DNA from: Candidatus Latescibacterota bacterium
Lineage (GTDB): Bacteria; Latescibacterota; UBA2968; UBA8231
Assembly (NCBI GenBank): GCA_021295675.1
Contig: JAGWBY010000002.1
Coordinates: 1-64,000, forward strand
Direction: 5' to 3'
Length of the DNA: 64,000 nucleotides
Positions within the stretch are counted from its first letter, which is position 1; each line of letters begins with the position of its first letter. Of the stretch, positions 1 to 9,779 are shown piece by piece. A program made the translations under genes and the position numbers. The notes below the pieces were generated by a model. That model was given only the letters and a program-made list of their open reading frames with translations, searched no databases and was not told the DNA's origin.

Positions 1-1
1 G

Positions 2-724
2 GGCACCATGACGCATACGCGCACTCAGGTCGTGATGAGTCTCGTAGCCGGCTTCATCCTCGGCATCGCCATATTTCACCTACTACCCGATAGCCTCGAT
101 CACATTCCTGGACCTAGCGCTATAGAAAAAGCCGTGGAATGGATGGCGTTAGGCATGGTGCTGATGATTCTCTTACAGCATCTGTTTCACTTTCACCAGC
201 ACGACTTCAGCCGCGAGGCGAGCGATCTGTATGATGACCACGACCACGGCCACGGTGTCGTCCATTCGCCGAGTTTGTTCGGCGTTGCCCTCGGCCTAGG
301 GGTGCATACCTTGACCGAAGGGATCGCGTTGGGTACCAGCATGAGGTTGGAATCGCCGTATGAAGACGGAGTCGCCTTGGCGGGACTAGGGGTATTCCTC
401 GTCATTCTGCTGCACAAGCCGCTCGATTCGTACTCCATTGTCAGCATGATGAAGTACGCCGGGCACAGCCAGCGCGCCCGGACATTGACCAATGTCGGCT
501 TTGCCCTGCTGTGCCCGGTAGTGACGCTGGCGAGCTTTGGGGGAGTGGAATTGCTTGGCCCGGAAGAAGGGGCAGTGATCGGCTACGTGCTGTCCTTTGC
601 GGCGGGCGTGTTCTTGTGCATTGCCTTGGGCGACCTGTTGCCAGAGATCCATTTCCACAGCCACGATCGCGGTAAGCTCATCGTTTCCCTCCTCGTGGGA
701 ATCAGTCTCGCCTATGTACTTTGA
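2..724 (+). CDS. ZIP-family divalent metal transporter (5' truncated by window edge)
   Basis: Integral membrane protein that would move zinc or a related divalent cation towards the cytoplasm. Numbering from the first visible in-frame Met (position 8), 238 residues remain. The segment at residues 10-30 (GFILGIAIFHLLPDSL) matches the second membrane helix of ZIP proteins, so helix I lies left of the window; the frame is open to the edge. The signature helix motif HTLTEG is at 100-105, and HKPLD at 136-140 stands where most ZIPs have HKxxE, so the last ligand is Asp. A His-rich loop at 59-86 is typical of the variable metal-binding loop. A GC-rich hairpin follows at about 863-893. ZIP membership is well supported; the metal is not determined. 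Confidence 0.88.
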   Translation, partial: GTMTHTRTQVVMSLVAGFILGIAIFHLLPDSLDHIPGPSAIEKAVEWMALGMVLMILLQHLFHFHQHDFSREASDLYDDHDHGHGVVHSPSLFGVALGLGVHTLTEGIALGTSMRLESPYEDGVALAGLGVFLVILLHKPLDSYSIVSMMKYAGHSQRARTLTNVGFALLCPVVTLASFGGVELLGPEEGAVIGYVLSFAAGVFLCIALGDLLPEIHFHSHDRGKLIVSLLVGISLAYVL

Positions 725-862
725 ATCCAGCACCCTTTATGACGTACGAAGAGCATTAGCTATATCTCCGGTCTGCACGACTCAATTTCCTTCAAACACA
801 ACAGCAGCGAGTTCCGTGCACTCTGACCGCCAATCTCCTGCCATCTTCATAGGTAAAAGCGA

Positions 863-893
863 CGCGGGACCGGACGCAAACACCGGTCCCGTG
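863..893 (+). terminator. GC-rich hairpin after the ZIP gene
   Basis: Inverted repeat GGGACCGG (866-873) / CCGGTCCC (883-890) with a 9-nt loop, extended by C-G, G-U and C-G pairs to 863/893. It lies in the 238-bp gap between the ZIP gene and the toxin-antitoxin pair. No clear T-run follows, so termination is plausible but not certain. Confidence 0.45.
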
Positions 894-962
894 CACTTAT
901 GTCAAGGTCAATTGAAATTGCCATCCAGATTATGTACTCTATCTTCGACTAGAGTAGCCCTG

Positions 963-1181
963 ATGATGAAAGCCTATCGCGTCGAAAAAAAGATCGCCGC
1001 AAACGGTGAACTGAAGCTGAATGCCCTTCCTTTTCAAGAAGGGGATGAGGTAGAGGTAATTATATTGTCGCACGAAACCGTCCACCATCTTGGAACGCCG
1101 TCACCGCTGCGCGGTAAGGTCATTGAATATCTGGACCCGACGGAGCCAGTAGCTAAAGAGGATTGGGAACTACTGAAGTGA
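963..1181 (+). CDS. VapB-like antitoxin (DUF2281-like)
   Basis: A 72-residue acidic protein that probably neutralises the downstream PIN-domain toxin and autoregulates the pair. Start chosen at ATG 963 (next Met at 966); the upstream in-frame extension is not supported. The N-terminal half (YRVEKKIAANGELKLNALPF) resembles small DUF2281/AbrB-like antitoxins, with a beta-rich DNA-binding half followed by a flexible, toxin-wrapping C-terminus rich in Glu and Pro. Its TGA overlaps the GTG start of the toxin by 4 nt, the usual coupling in type II systems. Family assignment rests on context plus weak sequence resemblance. Confidence 0.7.
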   Translation: MMKAYRVEKKIAANGELKLNALPFQEGDEVEVIILSHETVHHLGTPSPLRGKVIEYLDPTEPVAKEDWELLK

Positions 1182-1567
1182 TTATTCTGGATACTCACCT
1201 GTGGATTTGGCTGGCCGATGAAAATGAGCAATTGACCAAACACCACAGGGATATAATTGAGGAAGAGCGGTCGAGCGGCCTTGGGGTATCTGCAATCTCT
1301 TGCTGGGAAGTCGCCAAGTTAGTGGAGTACGAAAGGCTGAAATTGGCCTGCCCTATCGAGGAATGGATGGACAAGGCGCTGGCCCTACCCGGGATTCAAC
1401 ATATTGAGTTGACCCCGAGGGTTGCCATTGCTTCGACCAAGTTACCCGGCGAATTTCACCGCGATCCAGCCGATCAAATCATCGTTGCAACCGCCCGCGA
1501 GTACGGCTGCGAGCTACTCACTGTTGATCAAAAAATACTGCAATACTCGCACGTAAAGACACGGTAG
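1178..1567 (+). CDS. vapC: VapC-like PIN-domain ribonuclease toxin
   Basis: A PIN-domain toxin of 129 residues, predicted Mg2+-dependent endoribonuclease. The acidic pocket is visible: Asp5 (IILDTHLWIW), Glu44 (SCWEVAK), Asp96/Asp99 (HRDPADQIIVATA) and Asp117 (LLTVDQKI). I chose the GTG at 1178, which overlaps the antitoxin stop as GTGA and makes the protein begin in the typical MIILDTHLWIWL style; an in-frame TTG at 1163 would add five residues. Forms a two-gene operon with the preceding antitoxin and is convergent with the PCD gene. The RNA target cannot be inferred. Confidence 0.88.
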   Translation: MIILDTHLWIWLADENEQLTKHHRDIIEEERSSGLGVSAISCWEVAKLVEYERLKLACPIEEWMDKALALPGIQHIELTPRVAIASTKLPGEFHRDPADQIIVATAREYGCELLTVDQKILQYSHVKTR

Positions 1568-1589
1568 ATTCACCCACCTCACACCTCAA

Positions 1590-1898
1590 TCAAGCCGGGC
1601 CTGACTGCCACTCGTTGAGCGTGCGGGCGAAGAGGATATCCGAGCGGGTGACGGCCCCTTCGCTGTGGGTTGTCACCGAGACGGCGATGGTGCGCTTGCC
1701 GGTGTCCAAGGAGAAGTCGGGGTGGTGGTTCTGCTCAGTGATGGTGCGGGTGAGGTGGTTGAGGAACGAGGTGATGTCCTTGAAGTTGGCAAAGACGAAG
1801 TCGCGCGAGATGATGATGCCGTCGCGGCTCCAGCCTTCGAGGGTTTGCAGTTCGGCATCTACTTCGGCGGCGGTGAGGGTGGTTTTGTCTTCGGTCAT
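1590..1898 (-). CDS. phhB: Pterin-4a-carbinolamine dehydratase
   Basis: A 102-residue 4a-hydroxytetrahydrobiopterin dehydratase, full length for the family. It dehydrates the 4a-carbinolamine formed by aromatic amino acid hydroxylases, recycling the pterin cofactor; some bacterial members have uncertain substrates. The family signature is seen at residues 55-60 (EQNHHP), with the active-site His pair 58/59, and the C-terminal VTTHSEGAVTRSDILFA segment is typical. GAGGAG lies upstream at ribosome-binding distance. It starts 26 nt after the corrected end of the SelA-like gene on the same strand, so the two may be co-transcribed. No aromatic amino acid hydroxylase is in the window. Confidence 0.9.
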   Translation of the reverse strand: MTEDKTTLTAAEVDAELQTLEGWSRDGIIISRDFVFANFKDITSFLNHLTRTITEQNHHPDFSLDTGKRTIAVSVTTHSEGAVTRSDILFARTLNEWQSGPA

Positions 1899-1923
1899 GG
1901 CGGATTGCTCCTCGTTGAGATGG

Positions 1924-3010
1924 TTAGGAGGTTAAGATGCGGTGGAGGCGGTCGGCGATGATTTCGGCTTCGCCGTCTAAGAGGGTTTGCGGCCCAACGC
2001 TGAGCGCGGTGTCGCTCGCCTTGTTCGAGTGCGCGCACTACGTCGCCGGCCGAGAGGGGGGCCGCGTCGCCGAAGTGCAGATGCACCAGCGGTGAGGCCG
2101 GCGGAAATTTGTTCTCGTAGGCTTTGGTAAAATGGGCTTCAATGCCGGCGATGCCCTCGACGGCCTCGGCGACGATCCGACAGCGGCGCTCCCACTCGGC
2201 GACGACCGCCGCTTCGTCCATTTCAAAAAACAACTCGACGGCGCGGAGCAGGCCGCATATTTCCTCTTTGCCGACCTTCATACCGCGACCGATGGCCGAG
2301 TGCGGGTTAGAATTGAGATGACACGCCGCAATCAGGTCTTTGCGCCCCAAGATCAGGCCCGATGACTGCGGCCCGAACAGGCCCTTGCCGCCGCTGAAGA
2401 CGGACAGATCGCATCCCATAGCTGGCAGGTCAGTCAGATTGGAGCGCGGCGGCAATTGCGCGGCCGCATCGACGATGACCGGCACATTGCGCTCGTGGGC
2501 TGCGGCGACGAGCGCGGGTAGCTCGGACAAGGGCTGGCTGCCGAGGAAATACACTACGGCCGCGGTTTTGGGGCCGATGCCAGCGACGTAATCGTCAATA
2601 GTCACAGACTCTGTGGTGCCCACTTTGACCAGTTCGCCGCCGCTGAGGCGGAAGCCCTGATGGACGTAGTAATGCGAATCGACCAAGCTGATGACGAACT
2701 GGTTGGGCCGGTCCCCCACATCGGGAAGCTGGGCAATGGCACGGGTGTCGGTGCCGGTCAGGCAGGCGGCACCGGCCAAGAGCATGCCGCCGGCCGCGCC
2801 CGAAGACACAAAAGCCGCTTCAGCACCAGTGAGCGCGGCGAGGCGAGCACCGGCTTTTTCGTGCAGTTCGTTGAGGTGGACGAATTGGCGCGACGCTTCG
2901 GCCATCGCCTCGACCACGGGCGCGGGCATGATGGAGCCGCCGAGCGTGGTGATGGTGCCGCGAGCGTTGATGAAGGGGCGCAGGCCTAGGCGTTGGTACA
3001 GGGTGGGCAT
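1924..3010 (-). CDS. SelA-like / aminotransferase-V-fold PLP enzyme, frameshifted near its 3' end
   Basis: A fold-type I PLP enzyme of the SelA/D-glucosaminate-6-phosphate ammonia-lyase group, not selenocysteine synthase itself. The N-terminus (LGLRPFINARGTITTLGGS) and the PLP-lysine region (SVFSGGKGLFGPQSSG) are characteristic. The reading frame is good to about position 2012; beyond that the open frame becomes Arg/Pro-rich nonsense, while the adjacent frame encodes a normal tail (TALSVGPQTLLDGEAEIIAD) ending at a TAA at 1924-1926. One extra or two missing bases in the GCGAGCGAC stretch (about 2011-2018) explain this. Corrected length is about 362 residues. Substrate unknown; members act on amino-sugar acids or related amines. 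Confidence 0.8.
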
Positions 3011-3082
3011 GTGTAGGTCCTTAAGGAATGTAGTAGATTGAAGTCGCGTGTCCGACGCAGCAATTCATTTTGCAAGGTTAAA

Positions 3083-3123
3083 TAAAAAGAAAGCGGGCGG
3101 GATGAAACACCCCGCCCGCTTTT
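3083..3123 (-). terminator. Intrinsic terminator of groESL
   Basis: Perfect 12-bp inverted repeat AAAGCGGGCGGG (3090-3101) / CCCGCCCGCTTT (3111-3122) with a 9-nt loop. Read on the minus strand it is followed by TTTCTTTTTATTT, a strong U-tract, 20 nt after the groEL stop. It isolates groESL from the SelA-like gene downstream. Confidence 0.9.
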
Positions 3124-3143
3124 ACATGTTCGCCAAGCGTCCC

Positions 3144-5082
<1,939 letters not shown>

Positions 5083-5126
5083 GTTGGCTCCTCCTTATTA
5101 AGGGTAAAATGGCTACGTGATGCTAT

Positions 5127-5144
5127 ATGCAAAGTTCGTGCCAA
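5127..5144 (-). promoter_or_regulatory. Sigma-54 (-24/-12) promoter of groESL
   Basis: Minus-strand sequence TTGGCACGAACTTTGCAT matches the RpoN consensus TTGGCACG-N4-TTGCW at every defined base. The -24 GG is at 5142/5141 and the -12 GC at 5130/5129, with exactly 10 bp between them. The predicted start near 5117 gives a roughly 35-nt leader to groES. This implies activation by an enhancer-binding ATPase. Confidence 0.82.
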
Positions 5145-5161
5145 TGGACGGAAATTTTGCT

Positions 5162-5183
5162 AGTGCTTTGTTTATAAAGCACT
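5162..5183. promoter_or_regulatory. Perfect 8-bp inverted repeat between groES and the SDR gene
   Basis: AGTGCTTT (5162-5169), 6-nt spacer, AAAGCACT (5176-5183). It sits about 45-66 bp upstream of the predicted sigma-54 start and inside the AT-rich divergent intergenic region (5083-5355). It could be an activator or repressor operator, or a hairpin. It is not a CIRCE element: the half-sites are in the opposite order and spacing. Confidence 0.5.
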
Positions 5184-5194
5184 TATGCCGTATC

Positions 5195-5222
5195 TTGACG
5201 CAGAGCAGTAAACGGATATTTT
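5195..5222 (+). promoter_or_regulatory. Possible sigma-70-type promoter for the divergent SDR gene
   Basis: TTGACG (5195-5200), 16-bp spacer, TATTTT (5217-5222), in AT-rich DNA upstream of the SDR start at 5356. The match is partial and AT-rich DNA yields such matches by chance. Confidence 0.3.
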
Positions 5223-5355
5223 CCCATATTGATAATATATCTGAAAAATAAAGGCATAAAATACATATAAGTGTATTAAAAATAATATATTGTGGTTTTT
5301 TCTCCAAATGAAAATAGAAACCTCTAATTCTCATTATGAAAAAATTGAGGGAATA

Positions 5356-6141
5356 ATGGACTGGGATGACCAGCGAGTTGTGCTTACTGGGGCCAGCAGC
5401 GGCATCGGTCGCGCCTTGGCTTTTGTGCTAGCCGAGCGCGGAGCGCGCTTGGTGTTGGTGGCGCGCCGCGCTGAGGCGCTAGCCGAACTGGGAGCGGCGA
5501 TTGAAGCAAGCGGCGGTCGCCAGCCGTTGGTGGTGCCGTGCGACGTAGGCGATCTGGCCCAAGTCAGTGCTTTGCACGCCGAGGTGGAGGCGCAATGGGG
5601 CGGGGCTGACGTGCTGATCAACAACGCAGGTCGGGGGCATTACCGCTCGTTTGCCGACGCGGATGTGCGCGAATACGAGGCCGTGGTGCAAACGAACCTG
5701 CTCGGCACCATCTACTGCACCCGGGCCTTTCTGCCGGGTATGCTAGCGCAAGGGCGGGGCCGGTTGGTCTTTATATCGAGTATTGCCGGCGAATTCCCCG
5801 TGCCCAAGCACGCCGTGTACAGCGCGACGAAATTCGCATTGAATGGCTTGGCCGAAAGCCTCGACTACGAGCTGGCACCCCAGGGCATTGGCGTCCACTT
5901 GGTAGGGCCGGGCTTGGTGCATACCGAGTTTGCCGAGCGGGCTGGTTCTAAGCATCTGCCCGTACAGAAAAAGTTCGCCAAGTCGGCGGAGGAAGTGGCC
6001 GAGGCCATCGCAGACGCCGTGGCTGCGGGCAAGTACAAGAGCGTCCCCGACGCGGCTGCGCATTTGCTGATCAAGCTGCGCCAGCACTTGCCTCGCTTGA
6101 CGCGGTTCGCTTTTCGGAGGGTCTGCCGTCGATTTCATTAA
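5356..6141 (+). CDS. Short-chain dehydrogenase/reductase (classical SDR)
   Basis: A 261-residue NAD(P)-dependent oxidoreductase. The cofactor motif TGASSGIG is at residues 11-18, NNAG at 89-92, and the catalytic Ser141/142-Tyr155-Lys159 triad (FISSIAG, YSATK) is complete. The C-terminal 25 residues are basic (RQHLPRLTRFAFRRVCRRFH), which may give membrane or surface association. The start at ATG 5356 gives the usual short lead-in; an ATG at 5308 would add 16 unlike residues. It is divergent from groESL and convergent with another SDR gene. Substrate unknown; it resembles the broad DltE/YqjQ-like SDR group. Confidence 0.88.
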   Translation: MDWDDQRVVLTGASSGIGRALAFVLAERGARLVLVARRAEALAELGAAIEASGGRQPLVVPCDVGDLAQVSALHAEVEAQWGGADVLINNAGRGHYRSFADADVREYEAVVQTNLLGTIYCTRAFLPGMLAQGRGRLVFISSIAGEFPVPKHAVYSATKFALNGLAESLDYELAPQGIGVHLVGPGLVHTEFAERAGSKHLPVQKKFAKSAEEVAEAIADAVAAGKYKSVPDAAAHLLIKLRQHLPRLTRFAFRRVCRRFH

Positions 6142-6171
6142 TGGCGGTAGGGGGCGGTTTGAAACCGCCCC

Positions 6172-6954
6172 CTACTGAGAGGTGTATCCGCCGTCGACGA
6201 CTAGGGTCGCCCCGGTGGTAAAGCCAGATGCTTCCGAGGCGAAGTAGAGGACGGCCGTGGCCAGTTCGGCCGGGTCGCCCCAGCGATCCATGGGGACTTT
6301 GGCGATCATTTCGCGCGCCTTGGCTGGATCTTGCAGCAGGATGGCGTTGATCGGGGTGATAAAGGGGCCGGGGCAGATGGCGTTGACAGTGATCCCGTGC
6401 GATGCCCATTCGAGGGCGAGGGTCTTGGTGAGTTGGACGATGCCGCCCTTGCTCGATGCATACGGCGTGCGGTCGGCGATTGAGACCTGAGACACGGTGG
6501 ATCCAAGGTTGATGACGCGGCCGTAGCCGCGCTCGATCATCTGCGGCCCCACGGCTCGGCAGTAGTACATCGGGCCAGTGAGGTTGATGGCGATGACCGC
6601 GTCCCAATCCTCGTCGCGCAACTCGACGATGGGGCTGCGGATGTTGATGCCAGCGTTGTTGACCAGAATGTCGATGGGCCCCAAGGCGTCGTTGGTTTGG
6701 CGCACTGAGGCTTCTACTTGGGCGCGGTCGGCTGCATCGGCTTGGAAAGCGAGCACGCGGCCGTTGGTGTGAGCACTGATTTGCGCGGCTGCGGCGCGGG
6801 CTTCTTCTGCATTGCGGCTGGTCAGGGCCACATCGGCACCGGCCGCGGACAGCGCGCAGGCCATAGCTTCGCCGAGACCCTTGCTGCCGCCCGTCACCAA
6901 GGCTGTGCGGCCCTTGAGGCTGAAGAGGTCGAGCGAGGAGGGTGGGATCATCAT
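6172..6954 (-). CDS. SDR-family oxidoreductase (gluconate-5-dehydrogenase/FabG-like)
   Basis: A 260-residue classical SDR. It has a TGGSKGLG cofactor loop near residue 21, NNAG near 97, a Ser-Tyr-Lys catalytic set in the SSKGG region, and the C-terminal SGFTTGATLVVDGGYTSQ typical of FabG/IdnO-type enzymes. Start at ATG 6954 overlaps the stop of the small upstream gene (ATGA), so it is the last gene of the sugar-nucleotide operon. Probable role: oxidation or reduction of a sugar or polyol; the substrate is not deducible from sequence. Confidence 0.87.
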   Translation of the reverse strand: MMIPPSSLDLFSLKGRTALVTGGSKGLGEAMACALSAAGADVALTSRNAEEARAAAAQISAHTNGRVLAFQADAADRAQVEASVRQTNDALGPIDILVNNAGINIRSPIVELRDEDWDAVIAINLTGPMYYCRAVGPQMIERGYGRVINLGSTVSQVSIADRTPYASSKGGIVQLTKTLALEWASHGITVNAICPGPFITPINAILLQDPAKAREMIAKVPMDRWGDPAELATAVLYFASEASGFTTGATLVVDGGYTSQ

Positions 6955-7196
6955 AGCGAGGCCCAGCCTTCGGCCTCGACCATGGACTTGGCGAGGTCGC
7001 CCAACTCGGCAACTAAATCGCCTTGATCTTGGGCGCGCGCCTTATTGGTGACCTGCATGGTCAGGGCAATCAGCCCCAAGCCGAAGATCCGCTGCAAGCT
7101 CTGCGGCGAGTCTGGTTCGAGGTCGGGAATCAGCTCGGACAGGCGGTTGAGCAGGTCGCGGTGCTCGGCGGGAATTTCAATGACTTCCAAGGACAT
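6951..7196 (-). CDS. Small conserved-looking protein of unknown function
   Basis: An 81-residue protein, predicted largely helical and acidic, with no signal peptide and no motif I recognise. It is supported as a gene by its position: its stop overlaps the SDR start by 4 nt and it lies 35 nt after the MBL hydrolase gene, on the same strand. The long alternative frame covering this region is Arg/Pro-rich and is clearly not coding. Could be a partner subunit of the SDR or hydrolase; this is only context. Confidence 0.65.
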   Translation of the reverse strand: MSLEVIEIPAEHRDLLNRLSELIPDLEPDSPQSLQRIFGLGLIALTMQVTNKARAQDQGDLVAELGDLAKSMVEAEGWASL

Positions 7197-7231
7197 AGCG
7201 GCGTTAAAAGTAACGCACGGCCTAGTTGCGG

Positions 7232-8077
7232 TCAAAGTTCGCCATCGTGGGCGACGAAGTGTTCGCCATCTTGGGCGATGCGGCTCCACGGAGCGTCGGG
7301 ATCGTGGTCCCAAGCTACGATCCACCCCTGGGCGGCGGCTTCTGCGGTAAACTGCTGTTTGCGGGTCAAGGTCTGGTAGGGAAACATGTCGTAGGCCATG
7401 TTCCAATAGGGCCGCAAATGGGGGCGCGTGGGGATTAGCTCCCCGGGATAGACGAGGGTGTGGCCGCCAGCTTCGAGGCGAAAGCCCTGATGGGCGCGAG
7501 TATGGCCGCCGGTGACAAAAGTCATCAGGCCGGGAATCAATTCGCCGTCGCCGTCGAGGAAGCGCATCTCGACTTGACGGGCGAGAGCGTGCAGTTCTGC
7601 GGGCCGATAGCTGCTCCGCATGGTGCTGCGGCCGGCCAAGGCATCGTCCCACTCGCCGCGCTGCACCGCGTGGACGGCGTTGGGAAACAGCGGGGCTAGG
7701 TCCGTAGGCCCCTCGACGAGGCAGCCGCAGAAGTGGTCGAAGTGCAGGTGGGTGAGTGCGACTAGGGTGATCGCCTCCGGGATCACATCGGCGGCTGCGA
7801 GCGAGCCACGCAGCGTATGCGCGCCGTCCATGCCGTACATGGTGCGCTCTCGCGGGGAGAAGCGCTCGCCAAACCCCGTGTCGAGCAGCACGAGCTCGCG
7901 GCCTATTTTCAGGAGCAAGCAGTTGCACGACAGGCGGATGCGATTGTGCTCGTCGGCAGTTGTGACGCGCTGCCACAGGGCCTTGGGCACCAAGCCGAAC
8001 ATGGTTCCTCCGTCGAGGCGAAAGTCGCCGCCGGGCAGGTGTACGACCTCTGCGTCGCCTAGGTCGAGGGTGCGCAT
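7232..8077 (-). CDS. Metallo-beta-lactamase-fold hydrolase
   Basis: A 281-residue MBL-fold protein, probably binding two Zn2+ ions. The signature H110-L-H-F-D-H115 is present, followed by later ligand candidates in TGGHTRAHQ (about 207-215) and AWDHDP (about 262). The overall layout resembles the AHL-lactonase/methyl-parathion-hydrolase branch, so it probably cleaves an ester or lactone. Its ATG overlaps the last base of the kinase stop codon (TAATG), so the two are translationally coupled. In a sugar operon a sugar-lactone substrate is a reasonable inference but unproven. Confidence 0.85.
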   Translation of the reverse strand: MRTLDLGDAEVVHLPGGDFRLDGGTMFGLVPKALWQRVTTADEHNRIRLSCNCLLLKIGRELVLLDTGFGERFSPRERTMYGMDGAHTLRGSLAAADVIPEAITLVALTHLHFDHFCGCLVEGPTDLAPLFPNAVHAVQRGEWDDALAGRSTMRSSYRPAELHALARQVEMRFLDGDGELIPGLMTFVTGGHTRAHQGFRLEAGGHTLVYPGELIPTRPHLRPYWNMAYDMFPYQTLTRKQQFTAEAAAQGWIVAWDHDPDAPWSRIAQDGEHFVAHDGEL

Positions 8078-9066
8078 TAGATGTGGACGAGGACTTGGAC
8101 GCCCTCGGTGGCAAATTGGCAGCGCATCTCGCGCAGGCCCTCTTGGGCCATGGTCGCGCGCAGCTTGGCGTGGTGTTCAGCCGGGCAATAGAACATGAGA
8201 AAACCACCGCCGCCGGCCCCTAGCAGCTTGCCGCCGAGGGCACCAGCGGCGCGGCCGGCCGCGTACCAGTGGTCGATATCCGCATTGGATATCTGTTGCG
8301 TCCGCTGCTTTTTGGCCAGCCAGTGTTCGTGGAGCAATTCGCCGAAGCGGTCCAGCGCATCTCGTTCGAGCGCCTCCTTGATCTGGTAGCCGATCTGCTT
8401 GGTCTGATGCAGGCTGTCTATGACTCGGTCGTCGCCTTGTTGCGTGTCTTGATTTTGCTGGGAGAGGATGTCCGAACTCTCGCGCCGGATGCCGGTGAAA
8501 AAGACCAGCATATTGGCGGCTAGGGTCTCGGTGGTGGGCGCGGAGATTGCCAGGGGCGCGACGGCGACGCGACCGCTGGTGTCGATGTCGAGGCAAGTCA
8601 GGCCGCCGAAGGTGCCCAGGTAGTGGTCGTGTTTGCCCGCTGGCTGAGCAGCCCGCACCGCTTCGATATAGTGGGCTTCCTCGGCTAGCGCTTGGGGGGA
8701 GGGTTGTTCGCGCTTATAGGCGTGGAGCGCGGCTAGTAGCGCCACGGTGAACGCGCCCGAAGAGCCTAGGCCGGTGCGTCCCGGCACGTCGGACATCGCG
8801 CTTATTTCGATCCCGCGCTCGATCCCGGCGTAGATCAGGGCTTCGCGCAGCAGGGGATGTTGGATCTGGTCGGGTGCATCGACCTTTTCGGTCTGCGAGT
8901 ATTTGACGCGAATGAAGTCTTCCACCTTGAGGTCGTTGAGCTGGATATAGACGTATTTGTCGATGCCAGCACTGAGCACAAAGCCTCCATAGCGGGCGTA
9001 ATAGGAGGCTAGGTCGGTGCCGCCGCCGCCGAGCGGAATGCGCAGGGGCGCTCTGGTGATGATCAA
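8077..9066 (-). CDS. GHMP-family sugar kinase (D-glycero-D-manno-heptose-7-phosphate kinase-like)
   Basis: A 329-residue cytoplasmic GHMP kinase that phosphorylates a sugar, most like HddA, which makes heptose 1,7-bisphosphate. Seen: RAPLRIPLGGGGTDLASYY at residues 5-23, the phosphate-binding GLGSSGA at 99-105, and a late GGKLLGAGGGGFL motif. I chose the TTG at 9066, which overlaps the upstream nucleotidyltransferase stop as TTGA; the longer upstream extension is out-of-frame shadow. Flanked by a nucleotidyltransferase and an epimerase, so it fits an NDP-sugar route. True heptose specificity is inferred; no gmhA or gmhB is present here. Confidence 0.87.
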   Translation of the reverse strand: MIITRAPLRIPLGGGGTDLASYYARYGGFVLSAGIDKYVYIQLNDLKVEDFIRVKYSQTEKVDAPDQIQHPLLREALIYAGIERGIEISAMSDVPGRTGLGSSGAFTVALLAALHAYKREQPSPQALAEEAHYIEAVRAAQPAGKHDHYLGTFGGLTCLDIDTSGRVAVAPLAISAPTTETLAANMLVFFTGIRRESSDILSQQNQDTQQGDDRVIDSLHQTKQIGYQIKEALERDALDRFGELLHEHWLAKKQRTQQISNADIDHWYAAGRAAGALGGKLLGAGGGGFLMFYCPAEHHAKLRATMAQEGLREMRCQFATEGVQVLVHI

Positions 9067-9779
9067 ACTAGCCTCGCGCCCGAGTCCACGCACTGACGGG
9101 CGTGGCGGTAGCGCTCTGGCGTATCGGTCGAAAGGAGCTGCCCGAGCAGGGGATGCCCGAGCAAGGGGCGGCCGGCGGCGAGCAAGTCGGCGAAGACCTC
9201 GCTGAAGTCGCAGGGGGTGTCTGGGGGAATGTGGTCGAGGATTTCGGGTTGTAGGGCGTAGATCCCGGCGTTGACCCAGTAGTTGTCGAATACTTGGTCG
9301 GGCCGTGGTTTTTCGATGAAGCGGGTGATACGATTGTGTGCGTCGAGGCCGATGATGCCCCGCGTGGTTGGATCGTCCATCCACAGGAGTCCAATGCTGG
9401 CGATTTCGCCCTCGCGCTGGTGGGTTTGCCACAAGTCGCCTAAGTCGAAGTTGGTCAAGTTGTCTCCGTAGTACACTAAAAAAGGGCCGTCGAAGAAGTC
9501 GGCGACTTGCCGCACAGCGCCAGCGGTGCCGAGTAGGTCGTCCTCCAGCGAATAGGTAATCGACACGCCCCAGGCTCGGCCATCGCCGAAATAGTCGGTG
9601 ATGACTTGGGGCAAGTGGTGGAGGTTGATGACGAGATCGTCGAATCCGTGCTGTGCCAACAGGCACACGACGTATTCGAGCAGGGGTTTGTCGGCAAAGG
9701 GGACCATCGCTTTGGGGATCTCGTCGGTGAGCGGGCGCAGGCGCGTGCCGCACCCGGCGGCTAGGACCATCGCCTTCAC
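9063..9779 (-). CDS. Sugar-1-phosphate nucleotidyltransferase
   Basis: A 238-residue cytoplasmic enzyme that transfers a nucleotide to a sugar 1-phosphate, releasing pyrophosphate. The signature AAGCGTRLRPLTDEIPKAM (residues 7-25) is complete, and GDN (YYGDNLTNFD) marks the metal site. It is a single catalytic domain without the C-terminal left-handed helix of many mannose-1-phosphate guanylyltransferases, like HddC-type enzymes. It overlaps both neighbours by 4 nt, in an order that matches activation of the kinase product. The nucleotide (GTP, dTTP, other) cannot be decided by eye. Confidence 0.9.
   Translation of the reverse strand: MKAMVLAAGCGTRLRPLTDEIPKAMVPFADKPLLEYVVCLLAQHGFDDLVINLHHLPQVITDYFGDGRAWGVSITYSLEDDLLGTAGAVRQVADFFDGPFLVYYGDNLTNFDLGDLWQTHQREGEIASIGLLWMDDPTTRGIIGLDAHNRITRFIEKPRPDQVFDNYWVNAGIYALQPEILDHIPPDTPCDFSEVFADLLAAGRPLLGHPLLGQLLSTDTPERYRHARQCVDSGARLV

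Noticed and set aside
597..962. N-terminal extension of the first antitoxin
   Set aside because: This part overlaps the ZIP gene in another frame and includes the GC-rich hairpin; its composition is not protein-like.
1924..3010. Selenocysteine synthase SelA
   Set aside because: The length of about 362 residues and the N-terminus fit the SelA-like amino-sugar lyase branch, and no selB, selD or tRNA-Sec is seen.
5162..5183. CIRCE/HrcA operator before groES
   Set aside because: CIRCE is TTAGCACTC-N9-GAGTGCTAA; here the half-sites are reversed in order (AGTGCTTT then AAAGCACT) and the spacer is 6 nt.
6071..8207. Two long minus-strand frames rich in Arg, Pro and Ser (6071-7012 and 6951-8207, upstream part)
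   Set aside because: Out-of-frame readings of the SDR and MBL genes; only the last 81 codons of the second frame (6951-7196) are in a plausible gene.
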